From contig SVPB01000009.1 in assembly GCA_015066065.1 (NCBI GenBank), positions 1-39,981 on the forward strand: 39,981 nucleotides of DNA. The letters are read 5' to 3'. Source of the DNA: Oscillospiraceae bacterium. Lineage in GTDB: Bacteria; Bacillota; Clostridia; Oscillospirales; Acutalibacteraceae. The notes under the pieces were generated by a model. That model ran no database searches, had not been told where the DNA came from, and worked only from the letters and a program-made list of their open reading frames with translations. Made by a program: the position numbers and the translations under genes. Below, in pieces: positions 1 to 7,903 of this stretch. How positions within the stretch are numbered: the stretch's first letter is position 1; the number at the start of each line of letters is the position of its first letter.

Positions 1-6
1 ATATTC

Positions 7-48
7 CGTTCACCCATCGTTAAAATACTCACGAATACGGCAGTATTC
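7..48. repeat. Dispersed intergenic repeat with small hairpin
   Basis: Positions 7-30 match 37211-37234 in the same orientation at 21 of 24 bases; both copies are intergenic. Next to this copy, 33-38 and 43-48 form a GAATAC/GTATTC hairpin followed by GCTGCGTTTTT. The remaining DNA up to 238 has no convincing gene. A 65-codon frame crosses it on the minus strand, but it has no ribosome binding site. A second hairpin sits at 148-165 (7-bp stem, TGAC loop); it lacks a U-run in the direction of the oxidoreductase gene, so I do not call it a terminator. Confidence 0.45.
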
Positions 49-187
49 GCTGCGTTTTTGCCTCGGTTGACCGAAAATCCGCTATTTTAAAAATCTCCGA
101 CCCCAAAGGGGGATGGTTCCGAGGGATTTTTGGTCTTCTTTTCCGCCGGCAGGCTGACGCCTGCCAAGGGAAAAAGGCCGAAAAGCG

Positions 188-235
188 CCGAAAACAGCCG
201 CTTTGGGGCTGGTTCGGGTCATTCATGTCACCCTA
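188..235 (+). repeat. Inverted copy of 32-nt repeat (left copy)
   Basis: Bases 188-219 are an exact reverse complement of 2117-2148. Similarity continues through 235 (TTCATGTCACCCTAG here; TTCGTGTCACCTTAA in the reverse complement of the other copy). The left arm of the large palindrome seen at 2100-2167 is missing, so this is a partial copy. It lies immediately after the stop codon of the oxidoreductase gene (239-241). Confidence 0.7.
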
Positions 236-238
236 GGC

Positions 239-1453
239 TTACAGGCTGTATTTGCCGTCGTCCTTCTTGTCACGACGGTACCACCGGCCGGTGGTAAAAT
301 CGGGCATAGCCACGGGGGCACTGCCCTTGGCGATGGATTCCTCACTCAGGGCGGTCACGGCCATGTACACCGCCGCATCGTATACGTCGATGGGCGGCTC
401 TTTGCCGGCCTTAGCGTATTCGGCAAAGGCGCTGAAGGTCAAGTAATCCAGACCGCCGTGGCCGCCGGAGGCGTCATAGCCCTGCCACAGAGGATGCAGG
501 TACTCTGCCTCGTACTCAGTGGCATTGTCCCACAACGGCTTGGGATCCCACTCGTCCTTGTTGTGTTTGCCGTCCTCATACACCATGTTGGTATCCTCAA
601 AATAGGCGGCCTTGGTGCCGTGGACGGTGAAGTTGCGGGAATACGCCCGGGGCAGGGTGGTATCCAGCCGCAGGGTGATGGTCTCGCCGCCGGCGCACTT
701 AATAACGGTGGTGACCACATCGCCCTGATTAAACTCCACGTCGGCCAGCTTGTGGTCGGGACCCCAGCGCTTGACAATGTACTCGTGCAAGCCCTTGGAG
801 CAGGAAGCGGTAGAAGTCAGGGACACGATGCGGTTACCATCGTTGATCTTGAGGATCTTGCCGATGGGCACCAGCGCATGGGTAGGATAGTTGTCGCAGT
901 TACGGTTGATGTAATTGCGCAGACGATAATGGCGGATCTCCTCGCCCTCGGCGATCTCGGAGCGCAGATCGTGGGAATAGCTGCCCTCACAATGCACCAC
1001 GTCACCGAAGAAGCCCTTTTCCGCCATGACCTTGGTCATCAGCTCCACCTTGCCGTAACAGCAGTTTTCCAGCAGGAACACCGGCACGTGGGTACGCTCA
1101 TAGGTGTCCACCAGACGCCAGCAGTCCTTGATAGAGTAGGCGCCGCCGACCTCCAGGCCCACATACACGCCCCGTTCCATGGCCGCACAAGCCACCACGA
1201 TATGATCCTCCCAGGAGCAGGCAATATACACCGCTTCCACGCCGGAATCCAGCAGCTCCACATAATCCGTGGTGCCCATGGGGGTGTACCCACACTTCTC
1301 CTTGAACATATTCTGGGCCCGTTCCACCCGATCCTGATACACATCACATACCGCCGTGACCTCGATCACATCGGACAGCTTGGTCAGCTCGCTGTTGGCC
1401 ACAGAATAGCCGCGCTGTCCCAGCCCAATGACGCCTAATTTCAGTTTATCCAT
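239..1453 (-). CDS. Gfo/Idh/MocA-family oxidoreductase, GH109-like
   Basis: NAD(P)-dependent oxidoreductase fold of about 404 residues. The N-terminus LKLGVIGLGQRG is the Rossmann dinucleotide loop, and the middle and C-terminal parts are the Gfo/Idh alpha/beta domain. The blocks NYPTHALVPIGK and GGHGGLDYL resemble family GH109, which uses NAD transiently to hydrolyse alpha-N-acetylgalactosaminides; the assignment to that group is inference from recalled motifs. No signal peptide is seen, so it should be cytoplasmic. Three consecutive ATG codons occur at 1459, 1456 and 1453. AGGAGG at 1462-1467 is only 2 nt from the first but 8 nt from the third, so 1453 is preferred. A sigma-A-type promoter lies at 1505-1533. 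It stands alone, flanked by intergenic repeats, and no sugar transporter or other glycosidase adjoins it. Confidence 0.85.
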   Translation of the reverse strand: MDKLKLGVIGLGQRGYSVANSELTKLSDVIEVTAVCDVYQDRVERAQNMFKEKCGYTPMGTTDYVELLDSGVEAVYIACSWEDHIVVACAAMERGVYVGLEVGGAYSIKDCWRLVDTYERTHVPVFLLENCCYGKVELMTKVMAEKGFFGDVVHCEGSYSHDLRSEIAEGEEIRHYRLRNYINRNCDNYPTHALVPIGKILKINDGNRIVSLTSTASCSKGLHEYIVKRWGPDHKLADVEFNQGDVVTTVIKCAGGETITLRLDTTLPRAYSRNFTVHGTKAAYFEDTNMVYEDGKHNKDEWDPKPLWDNATEYEAEYLHPLWQGYDASGGHGGLDYLTFSAFAEYAKAGKEPPIDVYDAAVYMAVTALSEESIAKGSAPVAMPDFTTGRWYRRDKKDDGKYSL

Positions 1454-1504
1454 CATCATATCCTCCTATATTAGGGTGCTCTTGGCACCTCGAATTCTAA
1501 CGGC

Positions 1505-1533
1505 ACTATAGCACATCCCTCCTAACAAAACAA
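1505..1533 (-). promoter_or_regulatory. Promoter of the oxidoreductase gene
   Basis: Reading the minus strand: -35 TTGTTT (1528-1533), 17-bp spacer, -10 TATAGT (1505-1510). It is about 45 nt upstream of the start codon. Confidence 0.55.
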
Positions 1534-1578
1534 TAGGATTCTCTATACTTTTTATTTGAAATCCCTTACGAAAGGCAA

Positions 1579-1620
1579 ACCCGCCGAGGAGCTTGACTTC
1601 TCTTCGGCGGGTGGTTTTTT
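1579..1620. terminator. Intrinsic-terminator-like hairpin
   Basis: A 9-bp stem, ACCCGCCGA (1579-1587) with TCGGCGGGT (1604-1612), is followed on the plus strand by GGTTTTTT. On the minus strand the stem is followed by GTTTGCCTTT, a weaker U-tract. No plus-strand gene lies upstream. Its likelier job is to end the small minus-strand transcript that starts near 1935. Confidence 0.5.
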
Positions 1621-1691
1621 GTTATGAATACGTTGAGTTTTGGTAGGCTCTCCGGTTTGTGCCGGAGGATCAATTAACTAATACATCGGAT

Positions 1692-1874
1692 TCACCATTT
1701 CTTACTTCTTACGTAAACAGTTATCGTCTGTTGGCCGTTGGTTATCTGTGCATCGGTAACACCAAAACTTTCGGTAAATTTTGTTTGGGTTGCTTAACTA
1801 ACTAAATCTTTGGACTCATTCCTTTCTGCATCAATTTTCCGTTGTGAAACGGGCGGTTCTTCTCTTGTCGCCAT
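1692..1874 (-). pseudogene. Small gene interrupted by an in-frame TAA
   Basis: An ATG at 1872-1874, preceded by AAAGGGG at a suitable distance, opens 26 codons (MATREEPPVSQRKIDAER...) that end with TAA at 1794-1796. The same frame then runs on for 33 more codons (including TDAQITNGQQTITVYVRSKK) to TGA at 1692. A good promoter lies upstream (1942-1970) and hairpins lie downstream, so a real transcription unit is likely. The DNA is much more AT-rich than the neighbours, which suggests transfer. I do not recognise the protein. It could be a decayed gene, two tiny coupled ORFs, or a 26-residue peptide alone. The region 1460-2180 holds nothing else I can call a gene. Confidence 0.3.
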
Positions 1875-1941
1875 TGGAATCAGTCCCCTTTCTTAGCCTT
1901 ACTACTTCCAGGTTAGTTGTCTCTTGTCTTTCGTCATCTAT

Positions 1942-1970
1942 AGTATAGCCGAAAACAAGGCGTTTGTCTA
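1942..1970 (-). promoter_or_regulatory. Promoter of the small interrupted gene
   Basis: Minus strand: TAGACA (1965-1970), 17-bp spacer, TATACT (1942-1947). The predicted RNA start is about 60 nt before the small ORF at 1874. It is back to back with the plus-strand promoter at 2019. Confidence 0.55.
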
Positions 1971-2018
1971 TTCGCAAATGTCACAAATCCAACAGAAAAA
2001 CTTCTGTCATACCGCCTA

Positions 2019-2049
2019 TTGACAAACACCCCCATTTATGTGTTATAAT
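2019..2049 (+). promoter_or_regulatory. Promoter of the DUF3810 gene
   Basis: Perfect TTGACA (2019-2024) and perfect TATAAT (2044-2049), but with a long 19-bp spacer. The leader to the start codon at 2181 would be about 125 nt and contains the palindrome at 2100-2167. Confidence 0.55.
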
Positions 2050-2099
2050 AGGTGTGTTGGGTGTTCAAAGTGGGTCGCTTTGGGCGCCTTATTTTATTG

Positions 2100-2167
2100 T
2101 TAAGGTGACACGAACAACCCGAACCAGCCCCAAAGCGGCTGTTTTCGGGTTATCCGTGTCACCCTAA
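2100..2167 (+). repeat. Large imperfect palindrome in a 5' leader
   Basis: Three nested stems: 2100-2112 with 2155-2167 (12 of 13 pairs), 2116-2123 with 2144-2151 (8 of 8), and 2126-2129 with 2137-2140, closed by a 7-nt loop. The core 2117-2148 recurs inverted at 188-219, so this is a repeat family rather than a unique hairpin. It ends directly at the purine-rich ribosome binding site (2167-2174) of the DUF3810 gene, so in RNA it could occlude or isolate that site. Confidence 0.65.
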
Positions 2168-2180
2168 GGGGGGGAACACC

Positions 2181-3278
2181 ATGCATAAAAGCAGGTGGCG
2201 GTGGCTGTGGTGCGCACTGCCCGGCGCAGTAGGGGTAGGACTGTATCTTCTGCTCCCCTTGTTCCCTTCCTTTACCGAAACGGTGATGATGCGTGGGGTG
2301 TTTCGGGTCATAGCGGTGCCTCTGGAATGGCTGGTTGCGTGGCTCCCCTTTTCTCTCACCGAAATAGCGGTGCTAACCATCATCCCCTTAGCGCTGGCCC
2401 TGCTGACCATCTGGGTGATACGCCTTGTTCGTCTCCCGAACAAAAAAGAACGGGCTAAGCGAGGCGCCCAGCGCATCGTTCTATGGGCGTCGGCGGCTCT
2501 GCTTCTTTATATGATCACCCATGGTGCCGGGTATTCCCGGCAACCGCTGGCACAGCTCATGAACCTGCCCCAGCGTCCCTACACCGGCAGCGATCTTCTC
2601 GCGGTTACCGCCGATCTGGCGCAAAAGGCCTCTGCCGCCCGGGAACAGCTTCCGGAGGACGCCAGCGGCTGTGCCGCCTTAACGGTATCCACCCATGATC
2701 TGCTGGGCATGGCGCAGGAAATGTACGCACCGCTGCGCAAGCAATACCCTTTTCTGATCACCGGCACCCACCGGGTCAAAGGGGTTATGCTGTCCCATCC
2801 ATGGTCATACACCGGCTATACCGGTATGTACTGCCCCTGGCTGGGAGAAGCGAATCTCAACGTGGACGTCCCGGCATTTGATTTAGCGCACACCATGGCG
2901 CATGAGTTGGGACACACCATGGGAATCGCCCGGGAGAAGGATTGTAACTTCTTGGGCTATCTGGCATGCGTGACCAGCGGCCAGCCGGACATGGTCTACT
3001 CCGGGTACTTGTCCGCCTACGTTTATTGCTCCAACGAGCTTTACCGGCACAACCCGGAGCTGTGGGCACAAGCAAGCACGCCTTGTTCCCCCGGTATGCG
3101 CCGGGATCTGGCCGCCCGGAACGCTTATTGGCAGCAGTTTGAAGGAGAGGTGCGGCAGACCGCCCAAAAGGTCAATGACACCTTCATCAAAGCAAACGGC
3201 GTCCAAAGCGGTGTAGGCAGCTATAACGAAATGGTAGAGCTCATGCTGCGATACTACCATGACCAAGGATGGATATAG
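2181..3278 (+). CDS. DUF3810-family membrane metalloprotease-like protein
   Basis: 365 residues. There are three hydrophobic segments in the first third (about 10-28, 40-82 in two passes, 98-112), then a long soluble part. A zinc-protease motif H241-E-L-G-H245 sits in THTMAHELGH-like context, with Glu252 placed as a third ligand. This matches the DUF3810 family, which is annotated as predicted membrane metalloproteases with no known substrate. A purine-rich ribosome binding site (AAGGGGGGGAA) precedes the ATG. The promoter at 2019-2049 and the palindrome at 2100-2167 make an unusual leader. The gene is monocistronic and converges with the mutase gene at a shared terminator (3321-3347). The active-site side of the membrane cannot be settled by eye. 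Confidence 0.8.
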   Translation: MHKSRWRWLWCALPGAVGVGLYLLLPLFPSFTETVMMRGVFRVIAVPLEWLVAWLPFSLTEIAVLTIIPLALALLTIWVIRLVRLPNKKERAKRGAQRIVLWASAALLLYMITHGAGYSRQPLAQLMNLPQRPYTGSDLLAVTADLAQKASAAREQLPEDASGCAALTVSTHDLLGMAQEMYAPLRKQYPFLITGTHRVKGVMLSHPWSYTGYTGMYCPWLGEANLNVDVPAFDLAHTMAHELGHTMGIAREKDCNFLGYLACVTSGQPDMVYSGYLSAYVYCSNELYRHNPELWAQASTPCSPGMRRDLAARNAYWQQFEGEVRQTAQKVNDTFIKANGVQSGVGSYNEMVELMLRYYHDQGWI

Positions 3279-3315
3279 CCGAGCACCTGACAGCACCGGA
3301 CGTTCGGTTGATGTA

Positions 3316-3350
3316 AAAAAAGCCACCGATGGCAAGCATCGGTGGCTTTT
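3316..3350. terminator. Bidirectional terminator between convergent genes
   Basis: Perfect 11-bp stem AGCCACCGATG (3321-3331) with CATCGGTGGCT (3337-3347), 5-nt loop, A-run before and T-run after. It serves the DUF3810 gene (plus) and the mutase gene (minus). Confidence 0.9.
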
Positions 3351-3358
3351 ATCCATGT

Positions 3359-5077
3359 TTAATCAGCGCTGTGCATTAAGGCTTCGGTGGCGGACAGCAA
3401 CGTAGCCGCCAGCGCCTCAGAGGCTTCCGGGGTGGCGCCTACGGAGGTGACATAGCCCTTAACCTTAGGCTCGGTACCCGAGGGGCGGATGATGACGCCG
3501 GCGCCGCCCTCCAGGGTATAGGAAAGGACATTGCTCTGGGGCAGGGTCAGCACTTCTTCTTCGCCGGTGAGGCTATCCCGGCGCACCTGACGGTAGTAAT
3601 CTGCCACGGCCGTCACCGGCACGCCACCAATGGCGGTGGGGGCTGACTGCCGCAGGGTGTCCATCAAGCGCCCCATGGTGAGCATCCCCTGCTCCCCTTC
3701 AAAGGCCACGTTTACTACCCGATTGCGGTAATATCCGTGCTCCTCATACAACTCCTGCATCCGCTGCAAAAGGGTCTTTCCCTTGGTGCGGTAATAGGCG
3801 GCCATCTCGGTGATGAGCATGGAGGCCACCACCGCATCCTTATCCCGGGCATAGGTGCCGGCCAGGTAGCCATAGCTCTCCTCAAAGCCCAGCACGTAAC
3901 GGTCTTCCTCCCCGGCCTTTTCCAGTAAGCCGATCTGTTCGCCAATATACTTAAACCCGGTGAGCAGATCCCGCAGCTCGCAGCCATACTTAGCGGCAAT
4001 GGCGGCCACCAGCGGGGTGGTCACAATGGTCTTGATGACCACCGGCGAAGCCGGTAACGTGCCTTCCTCGGCACGGCGTGCCAGCAGGTAATCCAACAAT
4101 AAGCAACCGACCTCGTTGCCGGACATGAGGGTGTAGCCGTTGTCGTCACGCACCGCAATGCCTACCCGATCACAATCCGGGTCGGTAGCCAGCAGAAGGT
4201 CCGGACGGCTCACCGCTGCCAGCTCCAGTGCCTTTTCAAAAGCCTGGCGGATCTCCGGATTGGGATACGGGGCGGTGGGGAATCGACCATCCGGCAGCTC
4301 CTGCTCCGGCACCACCGTCACGTCAGCGGCACCGATACGGCGCAGGATCTCCCGTACCGGCAGGTTGCCGGTGCCGTTGAGAGGGGTGTAAATCACCTTG
4401 AGACCGGCCTTGGCACAGATACCGGGGGTCACCTGCTGACGCTCTACCTGCTCCAGATATGCGTTGAGCAGCTCCTCACCTACCAGCGTGATGCGCCCAG
4501 CAGCCACCGCCGCATCGTACGCCATGGTCTGTACATCCTCAAAGATATCCAGCGTCCGGATACAAGCCGTCACCGCCGCCGCATCGGCGTCGGTCATCTG
4601 ACAGCCATCCGGCCCATAGCACTTGTAGCCGTTGTACTGTGCCGGATTATGGCTGGCGGTGACCACGATGCCGGCCTGACAGCCGTAATGCCGCACCGCA
4701 AAGGACAAAACCGGGGTAGGCTGCAGGGTGTCGCACAGATACACCTTAATACCGCCGGCCGCCAACACGCTGGCCGCTTGTCGGGCGAAGGTGTCTGACT
4801 TAATACGGGAGTCATAGGCAATCGCCACCGCCGCCGCCGTGTACCGGGTGTTGAGGTAATTCGCCAACCCTTGGGTGGCCTTGCGGACGGTGTAGATGTT
4901 CATGCGATTCTCGCCGGCACCGATGATGCCACGCAGTCCGGCCGTCCCAAACTCCAGCTCCCGGTAAAACCGTTCACGGATCCCATCCGGGTCGTTGGCA
5001 ATGGCCTTGAGTTCCGCAACCACATCCGGGTCTTCGGTGGCTCTTTTACACCATAAGGCATATGTCTTTTCGATCAT
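3359..5077 (-). CDS. pgcA: Phospho-sugar mutase (phosphoglucomutase/phosphomannomutase)
   Basis: 572 residues, the usual size of the Firmicute PgcA-type alpha-D-phosphohexomutases that interconvert glucose-1-phosphate and glucose-6-phosphate. All four signature loops are visible: the phosphoserine loop TASHNP (Ser142), the metal loop DPDCDR, the sugar-binding FEESYGYL, and the phosphate-binding RPSGTEPK near the C-terminus. GGAGG lies upstream of the ATG at 5077, and a sigma-A promoter lies at 5110-5138. It is monocistronic, with the terminator at 3321-3347. Next to it are polysaccharide genes, so supplying glucose-1-phosphate for NDP-sugars is a sensible role (inference). It could prefer phosphomannose; the symbol is by family resemblance. 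Confidence 0.93.
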   Translation of the reverse strand: MIEKTYALWCKRATEDPDVVAELKAIANDPDGIRERFYRELEFGTAGLRGIIGAGENRMNIYTVRKATQGLANYLNTRYTAAAVAIAYDSRIKSDTFARQAASVLAAGGIKVYLCDTLQPTPVLSFAVRHYGCQAGIVVTASHNPAQYNGYKCYGPDGCQMTDADAAAVTACIRTLDIFEDVQTMAYDAAVAAGRITLVGEELLNAYLEQVERQQVTPGICAKAGLKVIYTPLNGTGNLPVREILRRIGAADVTVVPEQELPDGRFPTAPYPNPEIRQAFEKALELAAVSRPDLLLATDPDCDRVGIAVRDDNGYTLMSGNEVGCLLLDYLLARRAEEGTLPASPVVIKTIVTTPLVAAIAAKYGCELRDLLTGFKYIGEQIGLLEKAGEEDRYVLGFEESYGYLAGTYARDKDAVVASMLITEMAAYYRTKGKTLLQRMQELYEEHGYYRNRVVNVAFEGEQGMLTMGRLMDTLRQSAPTAIGGVPVTAVADYYRQVRRDSLTGEEEVLTLPQSNVLSYTLEGGAGVIIRPSGTEPKVKGYVTSVGATPEASEALAATLLSATEALMHSAD

Positions 5078-5109
5078 GCTGATGACCTCCTATCGAATAT
5101 AACAAGGAC

Positions 5110-5138
5110 ATTATAGCACATTTTATGTCCCGACTCAA
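5110..5138 (-). promoter_or_regulatory. Promoter of the phospho-sugar mutase gene
   Basis: TTGAGT (5133-5138), 17-bp spacer, TATAAT (5110-5115), minus strand. Confidence 0.8.
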
Positions 5139-5174
5139 TAGAAAATGGTGTCGAATAATGGATTTTTGTTGTTG

Positions 5175-5207
5175 AAAAAACGACCCGTGGACCACGGGTC
5201 GTTTTTT
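5175..5207 (-). terminator. Terminator of the wzz-cpsD-cpsB-capD operon
   Basis: GC-rich stem of up to 11 bp within 5180-5202, with A-run and T-run on either side. It lies directly after the dehydratase stop codon (5211). Confidence 0.85.
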
Positions 5208-5210
5208 ATG

Positions 5211-7097
5211 CTATTGTTGGGCGGCAATGCGTGCCGCATTGACCTCTTCCGGGGTGCGGAAGGTGGGAACCATCCGGCGCATCTCGGCCACGATCTGCTC
5301 CTTATCCTCGGTCTCCAGCACCTTGTGCAGTGCCGCCAGATTATCCAGCAGACTTTGGTAAGAAAGCTGGGCCCGCTGTTCCGTGAAGATCTTGTTGTAC
5401 TTGGTGGCGCCCAAACGGGACTTATCCACCAGCAATTCCTCATACAGCTTCTCGCCCGGGCGCAAACCTGTCTCAATGATATCGATATCTTTGTAAGGCA
5501 CGTATCCGGCCAGACGCACCAGATTTTCTGCCAAGGTAAGGATGCGTACCGGTTCGCCCATATCCAGCACAAAGATCTCGGAGCTGTCCGCCATGGCACC
5601 GGCCTGCATCACCAGCTGCGCCGCCTCCGGTATGGTCATAAAGTAGCGAATAATGCGGTGGTCGGTGACCGTCAGGGGGCCACCCTGCTCCAGCTGGCGC
5701 TTAAACAGCGGCACCACCGAGCCGTTGGAGCCAAGCACATTGCCAAAACGCACCGCCACGTAGCGTGTGTCGTTCTCGCCGGCCATGCTCTGGACGATCA
5801 TCTCGCACATCCGCTTGCTGGCGCCCATCACGTTGGTGGGGTTCACCGCTTTGTCGGTGGAGATGAGGATAAACTTGTCCGCCCCGTACTCGCCGGCCGC
5901 CCGGGCCACGTTGAAGGTGCCAAACACGTTGTTCTTAATGGCTTCCTCCGGGCAATTCTCCATAAGCGGTACATGCTTATGCGCCGCCGCATGGAACACG
6001 ATCTGCGGACGATAGCGGCGGAAGAGCAGGTCGACCTTCCCGGCGTCACGCACCGAAGCAATCTCCACGTGCAGATCCAGGCTGTCGCCGTAAGCAAACC
6101 GCAGTTCCTGCTGGATGTCATACGCGTTATTCTCGTAAATATCGACAATGATCAGACGACGGGGATGATGGCAAGCTACCTGCCGGCACAATTCCGAACC
6201 GATGGAGCCGCCGCCGCCGGTGACCATGACCACCTTGTTCTCCAGAAAATCGTAGACCTCCGGATTGTCAAAGGTGACCGCTTCACGACCCAGCAGGTCC
6301 TCCACACGCACGTCACGCACCTGACTCCAGGACGCTTTACCGTCGGCGTTCATCCATTCTGACACCCGGGGGAGGATCTGCACCCGGCAGCCGGTCTGGC
6401 TGCACAGCTGCAGCACCCGGCGCTGGTCATCCTCCGAAATGGAGGGGATGGCCACCACAATATCCTTGACCTTGGTACCCTTAAGCCGTTCCGGCATCTG
6501 GTCGATGGTACCCCATACGGGTACACCACGCACCACCACGCCCTGCTTGGCCGGGTCATCGTCAAAATAGGCGCAGACCCGATAGTGTACCCGGTCGTTA
6601 CGCTTGATCTCTTCCACCAGATCCACACCGGCATCGCCGGCACCCACGATGACCAACGCTCGGGCATCCTCCCGGCTGTAGTATCCGTGGGTCTTGCGAT
6701 GCTGCCGCAGATAACGCCATGCGAACCGGAACAGCCACATACCCACCAGCGCCAGCACCATGACCACCAAGGTGAAACGCACCACGTACTGGAACTCGCC
6801 GGGAATCAACAGACGATCCGTCGCATAGTACAGCAGCCAACCAACCGCCATGGCGATAAACAGGCGCAGGTATTCATTACTTTCGGCATATCGCCACAAA
6901 CGGGCGTAGCAACGGAACACCAACATGGACAGCGTCTGGCACAGCAGTACCATCAGCAGATGTATCCACCAATATTCCGTACGAAGATGTAAAGGCTCAC
7001 GAAAAGCTAAAAATGCCATCAAATAGGCAAACGAGGTAATGCACAAGTCTGCGCCGAAAGGAAGATGTGCCGCATACGGTGCAGAAGTGTTGTCCAA
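5211..7097 (-). CDS. Membrane-bound NDP-sugar 4,6-dehydratase/epimerase (CapD/FlaA1 family)
   Basis: 628 residues. Four hydrophobic segments occupy about the first 130 residues, then a CoA-binding-like Rossmann domain (VIVGAGDAGVDLVEE), then the catalytic short-chain dehydrogenase domain with VTGGGGSIGSELCRQ. The active-site stretch STDKAVNPTNVMGASKR shows Met in place of the usual Tyr of YxxxK, as is normal in this membrane family. It acts on UDP-GlcNAc-type sugars to start surface-glycan precursors. The start is uncertain: no ATG precedes residue 28, and the annotated start is TTG with a purine-rich stretch (GAGGAAGGG) abutting it. TTG codons slightly further in are alternatives. It is the last gene of the polysaccharide-control operon. 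Confidence 0.9.
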   Translation of the reverse strand: MDNTSAPYAAHLPFGADLCITSFAYLMAFLAFREPLHLRTEYWWIHLLMVLLCQTLSMLVFRCYARLWRYAESNEYLRLFIAMAVGWLLYYATDRLLIPGEFQYVVRFTLVVMVLALVGMWLFRFAWRYLRQHRKTHGYYSREDARALVIVGAGDAGVDLVEEIKRNDRVHYRVCAYFDDDPAKQGVVVRGVPVWGTIDQMPERLKGTKVKDIVVAIPSISEDDQRRVLQLCSQTGCRVQILPRVSEWMNADGKASWSQVRDVRVEDLLGREAVTFDNPEVYDFLENKVVMVTGGGGSIGSELCRQVACHHPRRLIIVDIYENNAYDIQQELRFAYGDSLDLHVEIASVRDAGKVDLLFRRYRPQIVFHAAAHKHVPLMENCPEEAIKNNVFGTFNVARAAGEYGADKFILISTDKAVNPTNVMGASKRMCEMIVQSMAGENDTRYVAVRFGNVLGSNGSVVPLFKRQLEQGGPLTVTDHRIIRYFMTIPEAAQLVMQAGAMADSSEIFVLDMGEPVRILTLAENLVRLAGYVPYKDIDIIETGLRPGEKLYEELLVDKSRLGATKYNKIFTEQRAQLSYQSLLDNLAALHKVLETEDKEQIVAEMRRMVPTFRTPEEVNAARIAAQQ

Positions 7098-7168
7098 CCC
7101 TTCCTCAAACGTATCCCTCCAACTACTGTTAATAAGCGTAGAACAAGTTTCCTTCGTATCCTTGATAA

Positions 7169-7903
7169 TTACAGCATACCGGCCGCACAGTCACGGGCAA
7201 GCTCCGCTGAGCAGGCGTCGATGGCCTGCAGCCATTGCTTCCCTATACGATTGCGGCTCAGGCGGCGGCAAACCGCCTGCCGGTCCTGTACACGTCCGTC
7301 ACTGCCATGCATGTCCGAGCCCAGCACCATGTGATCCGTCTGGGGCAGCCAGCGGCGTAGCAGGCGAAAAGCGTGACGACTGCGAATGTTTTCTCCGTTG
7401 AGCTGGATGATCAGACCGGGGGTATCCATCATGTATCCCAGACGTTCCCCTGAATACCAGGTCATATACCGATCCACATGCGCCAGCATCACCCGCAGCT
7501 TCTGACCAAACACGATCTCCTCGATCTCCTCGTACAGCCAGACCGGGGGGGCCGCAAAAGGCAGCTCCAGCAGGATCACGTCACTGCCTTGCAAGCAAAG
7601 AGGGCGCAGATCCAGCTGTGATACGCCCTCCCGAATAAGAACCTCTGCGCCGGGAATAATGTGAATGCTCCCTGCCAGAGTCGGGTCCGCATCCCGCACC
7701 GCCAGCACCCGTTCCAGGGCCGCTGCACGTCGCTCAAGATAAAGAGAGACCGACTCCTCGCCCGGGATAAAATGCGAAGTAGCCGCCACGGCGGTGATCC
7801 CTTGTGCCACGCTGTCCTGCAGCATGGTCAGGGACGCAGCCTCATCAACGGCACCATCGTCCATACCGGGCAAACAATGGGTGTGAAAATCAATCATCGT
7901 CAT
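7169..7903 (-). CDS. CpsB/CapC-type protein tyrosine phosphatase (PHP fold)
   Basis: 244 residues. The N-terminal metal motif DFHTHCLPGMDDGA and later ALHVDRY-like and GSDMHG blocks are those of the PHP-fold manganese-dependent phosphatases that dephosphorylate the bacterial tyrosine kinase of capsule loci. The start overlaps the end of the kinase gene by 14 nt (ATG ATG pair at 7903/7897), which points to translational coupling. The dehydratase follows after a 71-nt gap. The role inferred from context is to reset the phosphorylation state of the CpsD tyrosine tail and so control polysaccharide length or export. Confidence 0.92.
   Translation of the reverse strand: MTMIDFHTHCLPGMDDGAVDEAASLTMLQDSVAQGITAVAATSHFIPGEESVSLYLERRAAALERVLAVRDADPTLAGSIHIIPGAEVLIREGVSQLDLRPLCLQGSDVILLELPFAAPPVWLYEEIEEIVFGQKLRVMLAHVDRYMTWYSGERLGYMMDTPGLIIQLNGENIRSRHAFRLLRRWLPQTDHMVLGSDMHGSDGRVQDRQAVCRRLSRNRIGKQWLQAIDACSAELARDCAAGML

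Noticed and set aside
148-165. Terminator of the oxidoreductase gene
   Set aside because: A 7-bp hairpin is present, but the minus strand after it reads GGCGGAAAAGAAG with no U-tract.
29-226. 65-codon minus-strand frame at the left edge
   Set aside because: No ribosome binding site or promoter and it lies within repeat-derived DNA. Its tail resembles spurious ORFs I recall from intergenic repeats.
203-1438. Long plus-strand open frame of 411 codons
   Set aside because: It is the antisense shadow of the oxidoreductase gene, His/Gly/Val-rich with no domain motif, while the minus strand has promoter, ribosome binding site and a recognised fold.
1794-1796. Stop-codon recoding in the small gene
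   Set aside because: The stop is TAA, which is not used for selenocysteine (TGA) or pyrrolysine (TAG); decay or two separate ORFs are simpler.
5145-6362. Plus-strand frame of 405 codons over the dehydratase gene
   Set aside because: Antisense shadow; it is rich in His, Gln and Gly and has no family motif.
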